Source: a virus
Length of the DNA stretch: 22,875 nucleotides
Virus record (IMG/VR): IMGVR_UViG_3300001097_001787
Location: 1-22,875 of that record
Strand: one strand, 5' to 3'
The notes beneath the pieces are model-generated. The model had not been told where the DNA came from. It ran no database searches and was given only the letters and a program-made list of their open reading frames with translations. The translations under genes were made by a program, and so were the position numbers. Positions 14,198 through 21,299 of this stretch are shown here, piece after piece; position 1 is the first letter of the stretch, and the number at the start of each line of letters is the position of its first letter.

Positions 14198-14472
14198 AAA
14201 CCCCCGAAGTGCTGCGTGACGTCGAGATGGCAAGCTGGCGCGAGATGGCGCAAACGCCGCTTGGACCCGAGGCGGTGTTTGCCCTCGATGAGGAGACGCT
14301 CGACAGGCTCGGCCAGGTCATCGCGTCTCTTTGCCGGTGGGGGAACCATGATTGGAGCGAGGCGATGGGGCTTCCCATGCATCACCTTTTCTGGCGCTTT
14401 GACAGTCTTCAAAAACTCATTCAACACGAACAGGCGGCCGCTCCTTCGGGGCCACCAGGCACCAAACTTTAA
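14176..14472 (+). CDS. Tail assembly chaperone T-type extension, made as a frameshift fusion
   Basis: After the slip this -1 frame adds 98 residues, giving a fused product of about 369 residues beginning at 13364. The segment is soluble and mostly helical: EVLRDVEMASWREM, a middle with LDEETLDRLGQVIASLCRW, and the end MGLPMHHLFWRFDSLQKLIQHE, a hydrophobic helix pair of the kind seen at the ends of long tail chaperones, where it binds the tape measure. The Gly/Pro tail APSGPPGTKL follows. The tape measure starts two bases after its stop. Independent translation is possible (an ATG at 14227) but has no good ribosome site; the frameshift route is preferred. Confidence 0.78.
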   Translation, partial: GDNHAGLETPEVLRDVEMASWREMAQTPLGPEAVFALDEETLDRLGQVIASLCRWGNHDWSEAMGLPMHHLFWRFDSLQKLIQHEQAAAPSGPPGTKL

Positions 14473-14474
14473 TT

Positions 14475-16418
14475 ATGCCTCTATCGTCAGTCTACAATAT
14501 TGAAACCCGCTACCGGGTGGATGCCATGAACGCCCGGCGCCAGGTGGATTCCCTCGCCGACCGGATGGGTAGGCTTTCGTCGCGCGCCGAGCACACCAAA
14601 AGCAGGCTCGCCGGGCTCTTTACCGGTCTCGCGGTGGGTGCAGGTGCTGTGGGCCTCGCCGGGGTCGGCCTGGCAACGCGCCACATGTTTCAACTCGGCA
14701 TGGCCACCGAAAGCGCCAAGATCTCAATCGCCGGTATCTTCTCGACTGTCGGGGATAAGTCCAAAAGCTTCACCCAGAATCTTGAGCGCGCGCAAACCCT
14801 CTTTGAGAAGTTCGGCGAGGCATCGATCGAAAGCCCGTTTGACCGCTACGATTTCGTTGAGGTCTTTGGCGCCGCTGCCCCCGCGCTCGCGTCTGATCAG
14901 CTTGGGCTAAATGACGATCAAATCACCAGCATGATGTCCCGCGCGGCCATGGCCGGGAAGGTCTTTAATCAGGGCGATATGGAGCAAACTGGGCGCGATA
15001 TTGTCCAGATGCTCCAGGGGAATGCGGGCACCGACACCAAAACATTTGCCGCGATCCGGACCGAACTCTTTGACAAGATGGGCGTGTCGGGGACCGAGGC
15101 GTTTAATAAGATTGCGAAAAATGACCCATCTCAGGTTTTCGAGGCGATAAACGATGCACTCAAAGGGCTCGACCCGGCGATCAAGACCTACGGCGACTCT
15201 TTTGAGGGCTTGTTTTCAACGATCAAGGAGCAACTCAATATTGGAGTTTTGCATGCATGGGATGCCTTTACAGAGGAGGTTCAAGACGATCTCGCTGCGG
15301 TCGCCGATTATCTAAAAGATCATCAAGGCGATATTAAGGCATTCGCCAGCCGAGCGGGTAAATTTTTGGGCGATGCATTCCAAAAAATCGGGCGTATGGC
15401 CGTATGGGCCAAAGACCATATCGGTGAGCTCATCAGCGCATTGGGCCTACTGGCCGGCTATAAAAGCATTAAGGTTGGCATCGATATCGCTGAGATCGCC
15501 AAAGCTGGGGCGCTCGGGCTGAGCGGTGGCGGTGGAATGATTGGCAAAGCGGTTCAGGGTGGAAGTGCGCTGTTAGGAGGCGGAAAGATGGCCAGCATGG
15601 TGGCGGGTATCACCACGGCAGGGCTGGCGCTTGGCGGTGTGGCGGTTGCGTCGGTCGCGCTGTCTGAGGCCTTTAAAATTTTATCGAGTGACACCAAAGA
15701 CTTAAGCGCGTCCGAGAAGGCATCGAGAGACTATTGGGAGGCGTCTTCAAGTTTCTTTATGGGGTCTCTTACAGACCTCGGCAAGTCAATCGGACTTGTA
15801 AACGACAAAACGGGAAACATTCAAGGCGTTGGCGAAGTCGTACTCGGGTTGGGTGGTGTCATCGCACAAGCCGCTGGATATATTCTAGACTCAGCCACAG
15901 CATTATGGTCTGCATTCCAGTTAATCATATTTGGCATAGGATCAGCTTTCGAAGAGCTATTAAATATGATTGGCATAACGCAAAACTCACACAATTTCGT
16001 CGAGGCTATCGCGGGCGTGCGCCAAGATCTGGCGCCGATTTATGACCGTTGGTTTGGTAACGGAAAATCGGCGCCAAATGCATCACCCAAAAACACTGCA
16101 CCCGCGCCCTGGTATGCGCCACAGGATAAATCCATCGCCCAGGAAGAGGCCAATAGGGCGCTTAAAAATACGATGGGATTTTATGCCCCTGTTACTCCAG
16201 GTGATGCGTTTGGAGATTGGATGGGCAAAGGAGCCAAAGAGCGCGCCGACAGCACCAAAAAGCCTGAAAATCAGGGCACTCCAAAGGTCGACATCACCAA
16301 CAATATCACCCAGCATATCCGCACCGGGGCCGACCCGGACCGCATCGCGCTTCGGGCCGCAGATGTCATCGGCGAGAAGATTCGCCACTCGATTAAACCG
16401 TATGCCCAGGGGCTTTAA
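14475..16418 (+). CDS. Tail tape measure protein
   Basis: At 647 residues it is among the longest products here and follows the chaperone gene, as tape measures do. The N-terminus has helices (MNARRQVDSLADRMGRLSSR) and a Gly/Ala-rich hydrophobic segment (LFTGLAVGAGAVGLAGVGLA). The middle is helical with further hydrophobic stretches around 365-390 and 445-500. The C-terminus ends in the familiar PKVDITNNITQHI and DPDRIALRAADVIGEKI pattern. It runs down the tail tube, sets its length and is ejected on infection. By the usual rule of about 0.15 nm per residue the tail would be near 100 nm (inference). Bases about 15,770-16,020 are AT-richer with rarer codons, suggesting a recombined patch. Confidence 0.92.
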   Translation: MPLSSVYNIETRYRVDAMNARRQVDSLADRMGRLSSRAEHTKSRLAGLFTGLAVGAGAVGLAGVGLATRHMFQLGMATESAKISIAGIFSTVGDKSKSFTQNLERAQTLFEKFGEASIESPFDRYDFVEVFGAAAPALASDQLGLNDDQITSMMSRAAMAGKVFNQGDMEQTGRDIVQMLQGNAGTDTKTFAAIRTELFDKMGVSGTEAFNKIAKNDPSQVFEAINDALKGLDPAIKTYGDSFEGLFSTIKEQLNIGVLHAWDAFTEEVQDDLAAVADYLKDHQGDIKAFASRAGKFLGDAFQKIGRMAVWAKDHIGELISALGLLAGYKSIKVGIDIAEIAKAGALGLSGGGGMIGKAVQGGSALLGGGKMASMVAGITTAGLALGGVAVASVALSEAFKILSSDTKDLSASEKASRDYWEASSSFFMGSLTDLGKSIGLVNDKTGNIQGVGEVVLGLGGVIAQAAGYILDSATALWSAFQLIIFGIGSAFEELLNMIGITQNSHNFVEAIAGVRQDLAPIYDRWFGNGKSAPNASPKNTAPAPWYAPQDKSIAQEEANRALKNTMGFYAPVTPGDAFGDWMGKGAKERADSTKKPENQGTPKVDITNNITQHIRTGADPDRIALRAADVIGEKIRHSIKPYAQGL

Positions 16419-17429
16419 ATGGAAGATTCCCCCGCAATTATATTCACCCGGGAGGAGGGCGAAACGGACCGGGAACACATCGAATTGACCGAGTACGACC
16501 TGCCTACTCCGCCGATTCAATGGGGCGGAAAGCTCGACGAGACGGTCACACGTTATTCGCACGGTGAGGCGTCGGTGCAGGTGCACGGGCTCGAGCTTGA
16601 GCCGGTGCATATCGAGGGGGTGCTCTCCGATACGCGTTGGGGTTTGATCGGGCATGCGCTTGAGCAAAAAAGCCAGATGCTCGGCCTGATGCACCTCGGC
16701 GGCCTGGTGCGCATGGACTACGGCGAGGAGCAATTGTGGGGAACGTTCAGCGTTAAATTTGAGGAAAAGAGGCGCGACCATATTGGGTATACGGTGGACT
16801 TTCGCCCGTACTGGCAAGCACCGCCCGAATACCAAAATATTATGAGCTTCTCGCCGGCTCCGGCCGACGAGGGCACCATGATATTTACCGAGCTTGAGAC
16901 CATGTATAATACGGCCGATAGCGCCCCCAAAGAAGTCGACCCAAGCCTCGCCACACAGATCCGCCTGGCCGCTTTGAGCGCGCTCAATAAGTTGTCGGCC
17001 GCGAAGAGTAAAATTGGTGAAGTGGTGGCGTATTCCGATTTTAACGCCCAGGCGATCGGGCTTATCTTGCGCGACCTTCAGGGCACCCATTCGGCCGTCC
17101 GAAGCATCTCGAATCGGCTTCGCGGACTTGCTCCAGAGGCGGTTTCCGACCCCGGCGTCGCCACGCTTCGGGCGCAAAGTTGGACGATGGAGATCGAGCG
17201 GCGATCACGGGGACTATCCGCCGAGGTGCTGGCATTTATCCGCGCCTTCGTCGCTTCGGTTAAACCCGCGACGACGCGGGCCTACGTGGTCGCGCGCGGT
17301 GACACGCTTCAATCTATCGCGCGCGAGTTCTTAGGCGACTTTAGTCGCTGGATGGAAATAGCGGACTTAAACGACCTGGACACGACCGACCTTACGGTTG
17401 GTCAAATATTGGAGATTGGACCGCGATGA
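16419..17429 (+). CDS. LysM-containing tail/baseplate hub protein
   Basis: The start codon directly follows the tape measure stop, with AGGGG (16407-16411) seven bases upstream. Of 336 residues, the first 140 form a beta-rich domain (VTRYSHGEASVQVHG, VRMDYGEEQLWGTFSVKFEE, HIGYTVDFRPYWQ). The middle (about 175-285) is helical (SLATQIRLAALSALNKLSAA). Residues 289-336 are a LysM domain (YVVARGDTLQSIAREFLGD, then LNDLDTTDLTVGQILEI). In contractile tails, a LysM protein here links the tube tip to the hub, as in phage Mu/PBSX-type tails. LysM need not bind cell wall in this setting. Its stop overlaps the hub start (ATGA). Confidence 0.84.
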   Translation: MEDSPAIIFTREEGETDREHIELTEYDLPTPPIQWGGKLDETVTRYSHGEASVQVHGLELEPVHIEGVLSDTRWGLIGHALEQKSQMLGLMHLGGLVRMDYGEEQLWGTFSVKFEEKRRDHIGYTVDFRPYWQAPPEYQNIMSFSPAPADEGTMIFTELETMYNTADSAPKEVDPSLATQIRLAALSALNKLSAAKSKIGEVVAYSDFNAQAIGLILRDLQGTHSAVRSISNRLRGLAPEAVSDPGVATLRAQSWTMEIERRSRGLSAEVLAFIRAFVASVKPATTRAYVVARGDTLQSIAREFLGDFSRWMEIADLNDLDTTDLTVGQILEIGPR

Positions 17430-18766
17430 GCCTTTATTATCCATCAGCCCGGGTGTCCTTGACGATTATTCCGGCGGGGAGGGATCTGTTGGCGCTTGGC
17501 GACGAGGATAAGCTAAAGCTGACCGACATCAAGCCGGTCTCCTGCCAGGTTAAATCCAATGATTTGCACACCGCGGATACCTTCGAATTGGTGCTCGAAG
17601 AGTCGGTTTTCCCCGTCGATCCAAGGGTTATCCAGACGGTGTCCGTCGCGATTTTTATGGGCGACGCCGGCGGCATCAATCGAAAGCTCGATACCGGCCA
17701 GGGCGATGAGGTCATCCTTGGCATCGTCGATGATATCGAGAAGAACTTTTCGCGCACGGATAAAGATACAATAACCCTAAAAGGGCGCGATTATTCGACC
17801 TTTTTGCTCGACACCGAGTGGGGAGACAGTGTCTACGTTGACCTCAAAGGGCCTATCACTGAGATCGTGCAGACCGTCTTGGAATCGGTGCCAGCGACCC
17901 GGCTTATGCGCGCGGTGAGTCTTTTCGACACGGAGCCAACTTTCCCGGATGCGCCGAAGTCCAAATCGCATTTTATCGCCAAATCCGGCGCGTCCATTTG
18001 GGAGGGCTTGTCTGAAATCTCGGCGCGTATTGGCGCCATTGTCACGGTGCGGGCCGACCAGGTGATTATAAGGCCACCCAGAACGGCCGACGCGAACGCG
18101 GCGATGCCGCTTTTTGTCCACGGCCAGAATCTGGAGAGCCTCGCGGTAAAGTGCGAATATGGCCAGCACACCACGTCCAATATTGTGGTGCGCGCCCGGA
18201 ACTCTGACACCTTTAAGACCGTGGTCGGGAGGTGGCCGACAAAGGCAAAAAAGACCACGACGGCCCAAAAGTCGCGCAAACAAACCCAGACCGCGGCCAG
18301 TGAGAAGACGACCTCCTTTAGCATCCGACACCCCGCCCCGACCGTTGAGCTCCTCACAGAGATTGCTCGCCAGGTCTGGATACGCCACGCCCAACAGAAG
18401 TTAAAAATTAGCTTTTCGACCAAAGAAATGCGCGTCTGGGAAGCGCCTCAATCTGTGATCGACGCAGGCACGGTCGATGAGGCAATGCGAAACTTTGAGG
18501 TTACACGACTGAGAAACGGCGACTCGGTTCGTATTCATATCGGCCGACAAACCCGGAATATTCTGCAAAAGGCAGTCAATGACGAGCAACAGGCCCGCTA
18601 TCTTCGCCAGCAGGGATTCGCCCAGAGCGTCGCCGCTGAGCTCGCCCGGGGTTGGCGGCGCATCGACTCCCCGATGTTTGTCGTCAGCGCGTCACATCGG
18701 ATTGATGAGGGTGGAAAATACTCGCTCGACGTCGAGTGCGAAAATCAAATCACGGTGGATATATGA
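17426..18766 (+). CDS. Baseplate hub protein, P2 gpD / Mu gp44-like (T4 gp27 fold)
   Basis: This 446-residue protein is the baseplate central hub that seats the spike. The first 120 residues are beta-rich (SARVSLTIIPAGRD, then SCQVKSNDLHTADTFELVLEE), with GIVDDIEKNFSRTDKDTITLKGRDYS (about 99-124) typical of gpD-like hubs. The central part includes IWEGLSEISARIGAIVTVR. A Lys/Thr/Gln linker (270-292) and a C-terminal domain with RRIDSPMFVVSASHRIDEGG and YSLDVECENQITV follow. Layout and order (LysM protein, gpD, gpV) match Mu/P2-like tails. It overlaps genes on both sides by four bases. Confidence 0.85.
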   Translation: MSLYYPSARVSLTIIPAGRDLLALGDEDKLKLTDIKPVSCQVKSNDLHTADTFELVLEESVFPVDPRVIQTVSVAIFMGDAGGINRKLDTGQGDEVILGIVDDIEKNFSRTDKDTITLKGRDYSTFLLDTEWGDSVYVDLKGPITEIVQTVLESVPATRLMRAVSLFDTEPTFPDAPKSKSHFIAKSGASIWEGLSEISARIGAIVTVRADQVIIRPPRTADANAAMPLFVHGQNLESLAVKCEYGQHTTSNIVVRARNSDTFKTVVGRWPTKAKKTTTAQKSRKQTQTAASEKTTSFSIRHPAPTVELLTEIARQVWIRHAQQKLKISFSTKEMRVWEAPQSVIDAGTVDEAMRNFEVTRLRNGDSVRIHIGRQTRNILQKAVNDEQQARYLRQQGFAQSVAAELARGWRRIDSPMFVVSASHRIDEGGKYSLDVECENQITVDI

Positions 18767-19341
18767 GTGATATCGAAGCTGAATTACACCACATCAACCA
18801 GCGCCTGGGGCAACTCTCGGACGGACGAGTGTTGAGCGCGGAGCTCGCCGGCGGGCGGATCGAGGTGGAGGTTGAGCTCACCCCCGACGGCCGGCGGATC
18901 TGGGCCGAGCTTTGCGTGGCGGCCGGAGGCGCGGGCGGGGGCGTCTTCCGGGTCCCGGCCGCCGGTGACACCGTCCAGGTGCTCCTGATCGACGCCGACC
19001 CGACCGATGCGCGTGTGGTGGGCTGGACACCGACCGGGGCGATGGGGCTCCCCGACGGGGTCGAGGCCGGCGCGACGTATCTGGTCGCGGTGCCCGGCGA
19101 GCATCTTCGCCTGCTTGCCTCGGGGAGCGGAAAGCTCAAGATCGCGACGGACGCCGGTGACGTGCTCGAGGAGATATCGAAGGCGCTCTCCGAGCTTGTC
19201 GGCGCGTTTAGCACGCTGTCGGCCGACGTCGCCACGCCAACCCTTTTTGGCACATCTAAAATCGCGGGCACGGCCTCATATACGCAAGCGGCGACGGCGC
19301 TTGGAAAGATCAAGACGGTGGTGGATTTGATACGCGAGTGA
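18763..19341 (+). CDS. Baseplate spike protein, P2 gpV / Mu gp45-like
   Basis: The start at 18763 is the ATGA overlap with the hub gene; an in-frame ATG at 18736 lies inside the hub coding sequence. The 192 residues open with a helix (EAELHHINQRLGQLS), then an OB-fold-like barrel (about 20-115; GGRIEVEVELTPDGRRIWAE, then GDTVQVLLIDADPTDARVVGW). A beta helix-like stretch with SGKLKIATDAGDV leads to a helical end (EEISKALSELVGAFSTLS). It forms the membrane-piercing trimer. Unlike P2 and Mu spikes, I see no His-X-His iron-binding tip; histidines are confined to residues 8, 9 and one further on. Codons are the most GC-rich in the tail. Confidence 0.83.
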   Translation: MSDIEAELHHINQRLGQLSDGRVLSAELAGGRIEVEVELTPDGRRIWAELCVAAGGAGGGVFRVPAAGDTVQVLLIDADPTDARVVGWTPTGAMGLPDGVEAGATYLVAVPGEHLRLLASGSGKLKIATDAGDVLEEISKALSELVGAFSTLSADVATPTLFGTSKIAGTASYTQAATALGKIKTVVDLIRE

Positions 19342-19364
19342 GCAACCAAAATAACGATAACCAG

Positions 19365-19398
19365 AAGAGCCGGTATCCGCCGGCTCTTCGCATTTCTT
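19365..19398 (+). terminator. Rho-independent terminator after the spike gene
   Basis: AAGAGCCGG (19365-19373) pairs perfectly with CCGGCTCTT (19380-19388) around a six-base loop, and is followed by CGCATTTCTT. It sits in the 67-base gap before the next gene, directly upstream of that gene's ribosome site. Confidence 0.75.
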
Positions 19399-19408
19399 GG
19401 AGAACCCT

Positions 19409-19672
19409 ATGGCACTGGACTCAAAACGACTCGCCGATGCGCTCAAGGCTGCGGCCGATGAGGCCGAGGCAAGCGGTCCCGATCCGCTGAATGATCCGGA
19501 CGGATTCAAGACCTACCTCTGGGAGCAGATCGCCGGCGCCATCGTCTCGGAGCTTCAGCAAAACGCGTCGGTCACCGTGGAGGTCGCCACCGGCATCGTT
19601 GTGCAGGTCAACACCGGCACTGGCACAGGGGCGACCACGGCGGACGGGGTCGGCAGTGGGGGTATCCAATGA
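19409..19672 (+). CDS. Small conserved-looking tail protein of unknown function
   Basis: GGAG (19399-19402) lies six bases before the ATG at 19409; a TTG at 19397 is in frame but precedes that ribosome site. The 87 residues have an amphipathic helix (KRLADALKAAADEAEAS), an acidic turn, a helix LWEQIAGAIVSELQQ and then a Thr/Val/Gly-rich beta end (VEVATGIVVQVNTGTGTGATT). The 'TGTG' end is a pattern I associate with small proteins between spike and wedge genes in myophage modules. A baseplate or spike accessory role is likely by position only. Confidence 0.75.
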   Translation: MALDSKRLADALKAAADEAEASGPDPLNDPDGFKTYLWEQIAGAIVSELQQNASVTVEVATGIVVQVNTGTGTGATTADGVGSGGIQ

Positions 19673-20043
19673 CCATTTTACGCGCAGACATCTTCGAGCC
19701 GCTTGAAGAGGTCGAGACATCCACAGGTCACTTCGACTTTAAGGCCGCGACGGGAAACGAGCTCGCCGCCCAACGCATCCTTCGCGGCTATTTTACGGTT
19801 CCCGGAACGCTTCATCACAGGCCCGGATGGGGTGGGGGGTTGCAGCGTTATCAGGGAGAGCCCGCCACGGTGGCGAATCGACAACAGATTGTGAACCGCG
19901 CGCAGAGATTTTTGGGAAGTCTCCCCTTTGTCGAAGAGGCATCGGTGAGCGTTTCTGCCGGGCCAATGGGAGAGTTTCAGCTTTTCACACGAGTTCGCAT
20001 CAACGGGGCCGAATTGGTCCTGCCGGAGGTAACGATTGCCTGA
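19669..20043 (+). CDS. Baseplate wedge protein, T4 gp25 / P2 gpW / Mu gp46-like
   Basis: It begins in an ATGA overlap with the preceding gene. The 124-residue product has the core of the gp25-like family: an N-terminal beta-poor segment, then AAQRILRGYFTVPGTLHHRPGWGGGLQRY (about 33-61), a helix NRQQIVNRAQRFLGSLPFVEEA, and final strands (SVSVSAGPMGEFQLFTRVRI). The 'pG...~pGWG~gL..Y' element is characteristic. It connects the wedge to the sheath and hub, and starts contraction. The next gene's ribosome site lies within its last codons. Confidence 0.85.
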   Translation: MTILRADIFEPLEEVETSTGHFDFKAATGNELAAQRILRGYFTVPGTLHHRPGWGGGLQRYQGEPATVANRQQIVNRAQRFLGSLPFVEEASVSVSAGPMGEFQLFTRVRINGAELVLPEVTIA

Positions 20044-20572
20044 TTTAGCGACATTTCAACAGCTTTACGACGAGTTTAAGGCCGAGGTGCTCGCCGCGCC
20101 CGCCGATCGCCTTAATGACTTTAGCCCAGGTTCCTTTCTGGACGCCTTTGCGGCCGTGGCGGCGACGGCCTCTCAGGGCATTCAGCGTTGGATGCTTCGC
20201 CAGGTGATGCGTGCTTTTGTGTCCGATGCGATGGGGGGCGACCTCGATTATGTCGTGGTGGATCGCTACGGCTCCGAGATTTCGAGGCGCCCCGATGAGA
20301 GCGATACGGATTATAGGCTTCGCGTCGACGCGTGGCTCGATGCACTCGGACGCGGGACCCCCCTGGCGCTTCGGATCTATGCCGAAAGTTTGGAGGCGGT
20401 CCTGAGCGCCGCCGTCACCGAGAACGTCCAAACTGGACAAACCACCGTCACGGCCGTTTTTGATGACACACAGGCCACCGACGACGCGGTGCGCGACGCG
20501 TTTATCGCGGGGCTTGATGGCTGGCGAGCAGCCGGTGATGCGGTTAACCTCACACTTACCCCGGTGGTATAA
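20036..20572 (+). CDS. Short baseplate J-like protein
   Basis: The start is TTG at 20036, fixed by a near-perfect ribosome site GGAGGTAA (20025-20032) and overlapping the wedge gene by eight bases. At 178 residues it is much shorter than Mu gp47 or P2 gpJ (roughly 300-380). What remains includes DFSPGSFLDAFAAVAATASQ (28-47) and a core around GGDLDYVVVDRYG (68-80) with ESDTDYRLRVDAWLDALG (88-105). A final part (130-178) resembles the C-terminal strand/helix of J proteins (DDAVRDAFIAGLDGWRAAGDAV). The middle beta domain of longer J proteins seems absent. The truncation is internal, so it could be a working minimal wedge protein. Confidence 0.8.
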   Translation: MPDLATFQQLYDEFKAEVLAAPADRLNDFSPGSFLDAFAAVAATASQGIQRWMLRQVMRAFVSDAMGGDLDYVVVDRYGSEISRRPDESDTDYRLRVDAWLDALGRGTPLALRIYAESLEAVLSAAVTENVQTGQTTVTAVFDDTQATDDAVRDAFIAGLDGWRAAGDAVNLTLTPVV

Positions 20573-20573
20573 A

Positions 20574-21299
20574 ATGAGCCGAAGCACATCGACAATTTTG
20601 GGGGAGATCTCCGCCCTGGCGGTCAATTGGCTGTCCGAGCCGCCTGACGGGCGGCTGATGCTCAAGGCGCTGGCCAATGTGCTCCAGGGCGCCGAGGCCC
20701 GTTTCGATGAGTGGGCTAAAGAGCTTTTTCGCCAATCCGCAAGCCCAGTGTGGCTTGCGCAGTGGGGGCGCGAATTTGGCATCGATCGGCTCCCCTGGGA
20801 GTCGGTTGAAAGCTGGCGGGAGCGTATTTTTATCGGGCCGAGATCGCCGACGCCGGCGTATCTAAAACGAGCGATCGAGGCGCGGCTTGCCACGGAGGGT
20901 TACGCGGTCGATATCATCGAGCCAAACCAGCGATTTTCGCTCGCCGGCGGCGAAGATAGCGCCTTAAAGGAGCGCCGCGGCGTCTACACCGATACGAATA
21001 CCGCGCTTCTCGCCGACGGCATGCCGCGCCGGATGTTCTGGGCCATTATCCCGACGCCTGATTTTGTGCGCCTCGAAGCGGGGTGTTTTACCGACGTCGG
21101 ATCCTATGTGGACCACAACGCCTATCTCGACGGCACGCCTGACTATGAGCGCCGCCGTTTTAAGCGCGAAGCCATCAAATTCCTAAAAGAAAATCACCCA
21201 TCCTCGGCGGCCTGGGGCATTCAGCTCCAGGACGAAAGCATCCCAAGCATCGCACATTTTAACGCCCTACTTTCTGGGCCCATTGGAGGCATCTTATGA
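20574..21299 (+). CDS. Tail protein I-like (P2 gpI / Mu gp48-type)
   Basis: The start at 20574 follows the J-like stop by one base; a longer frame from 20460 lies inside the J gene. The 241-residue product starts with helices (ISALAVNWLSEPPDGRLML), then FDEWAKELFRQSASPVWLAQWGREFGI (about 44-70) and WESVESWRERIFIGPRSPTPAYLKRAIE (75-102), the wording typical of gpI-like baseplate proteins that carry the fibre. The C-terminal half adds an unusual region (RRGVYTDTNTALLADGMPRR, then FWAIIPTPDF). It ends in an ATGA overlap with the fibre gene, as J, I and fibre genes usually do. Confidence 0.84.
   Translation: MSRSTSTILGEISALAVNWLSEPPDGRLMLKALANVLQGAEARFDEWAKELFRQSASPVWLAQWGREFGIDRLPWESVESWRERIFIGPRSPTPAYLKRAIEARLATEGYAVDIIEPNQRFSLAGGEDSALKERRGVYTDTNTALLADGMPRRMFWAIIPTPDFVRLEAGCFTDVGSYVDHNAYLDGTPDYERRRFKREAIKFLKENHPSSAAWGIQLQDESIPSIAHFNALLSGPIGGIL

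Noticed and set aside
16083-17177. 364-residue minus-strand open frame
   Set aside because: Antisense to the tape measure end and the LysM protein gene; composition explains it.
20045-20893. 282-residue minus-strand open frame
   Set aside because: Antisense to the J-like and I-like genes, without motif or ribosome site.
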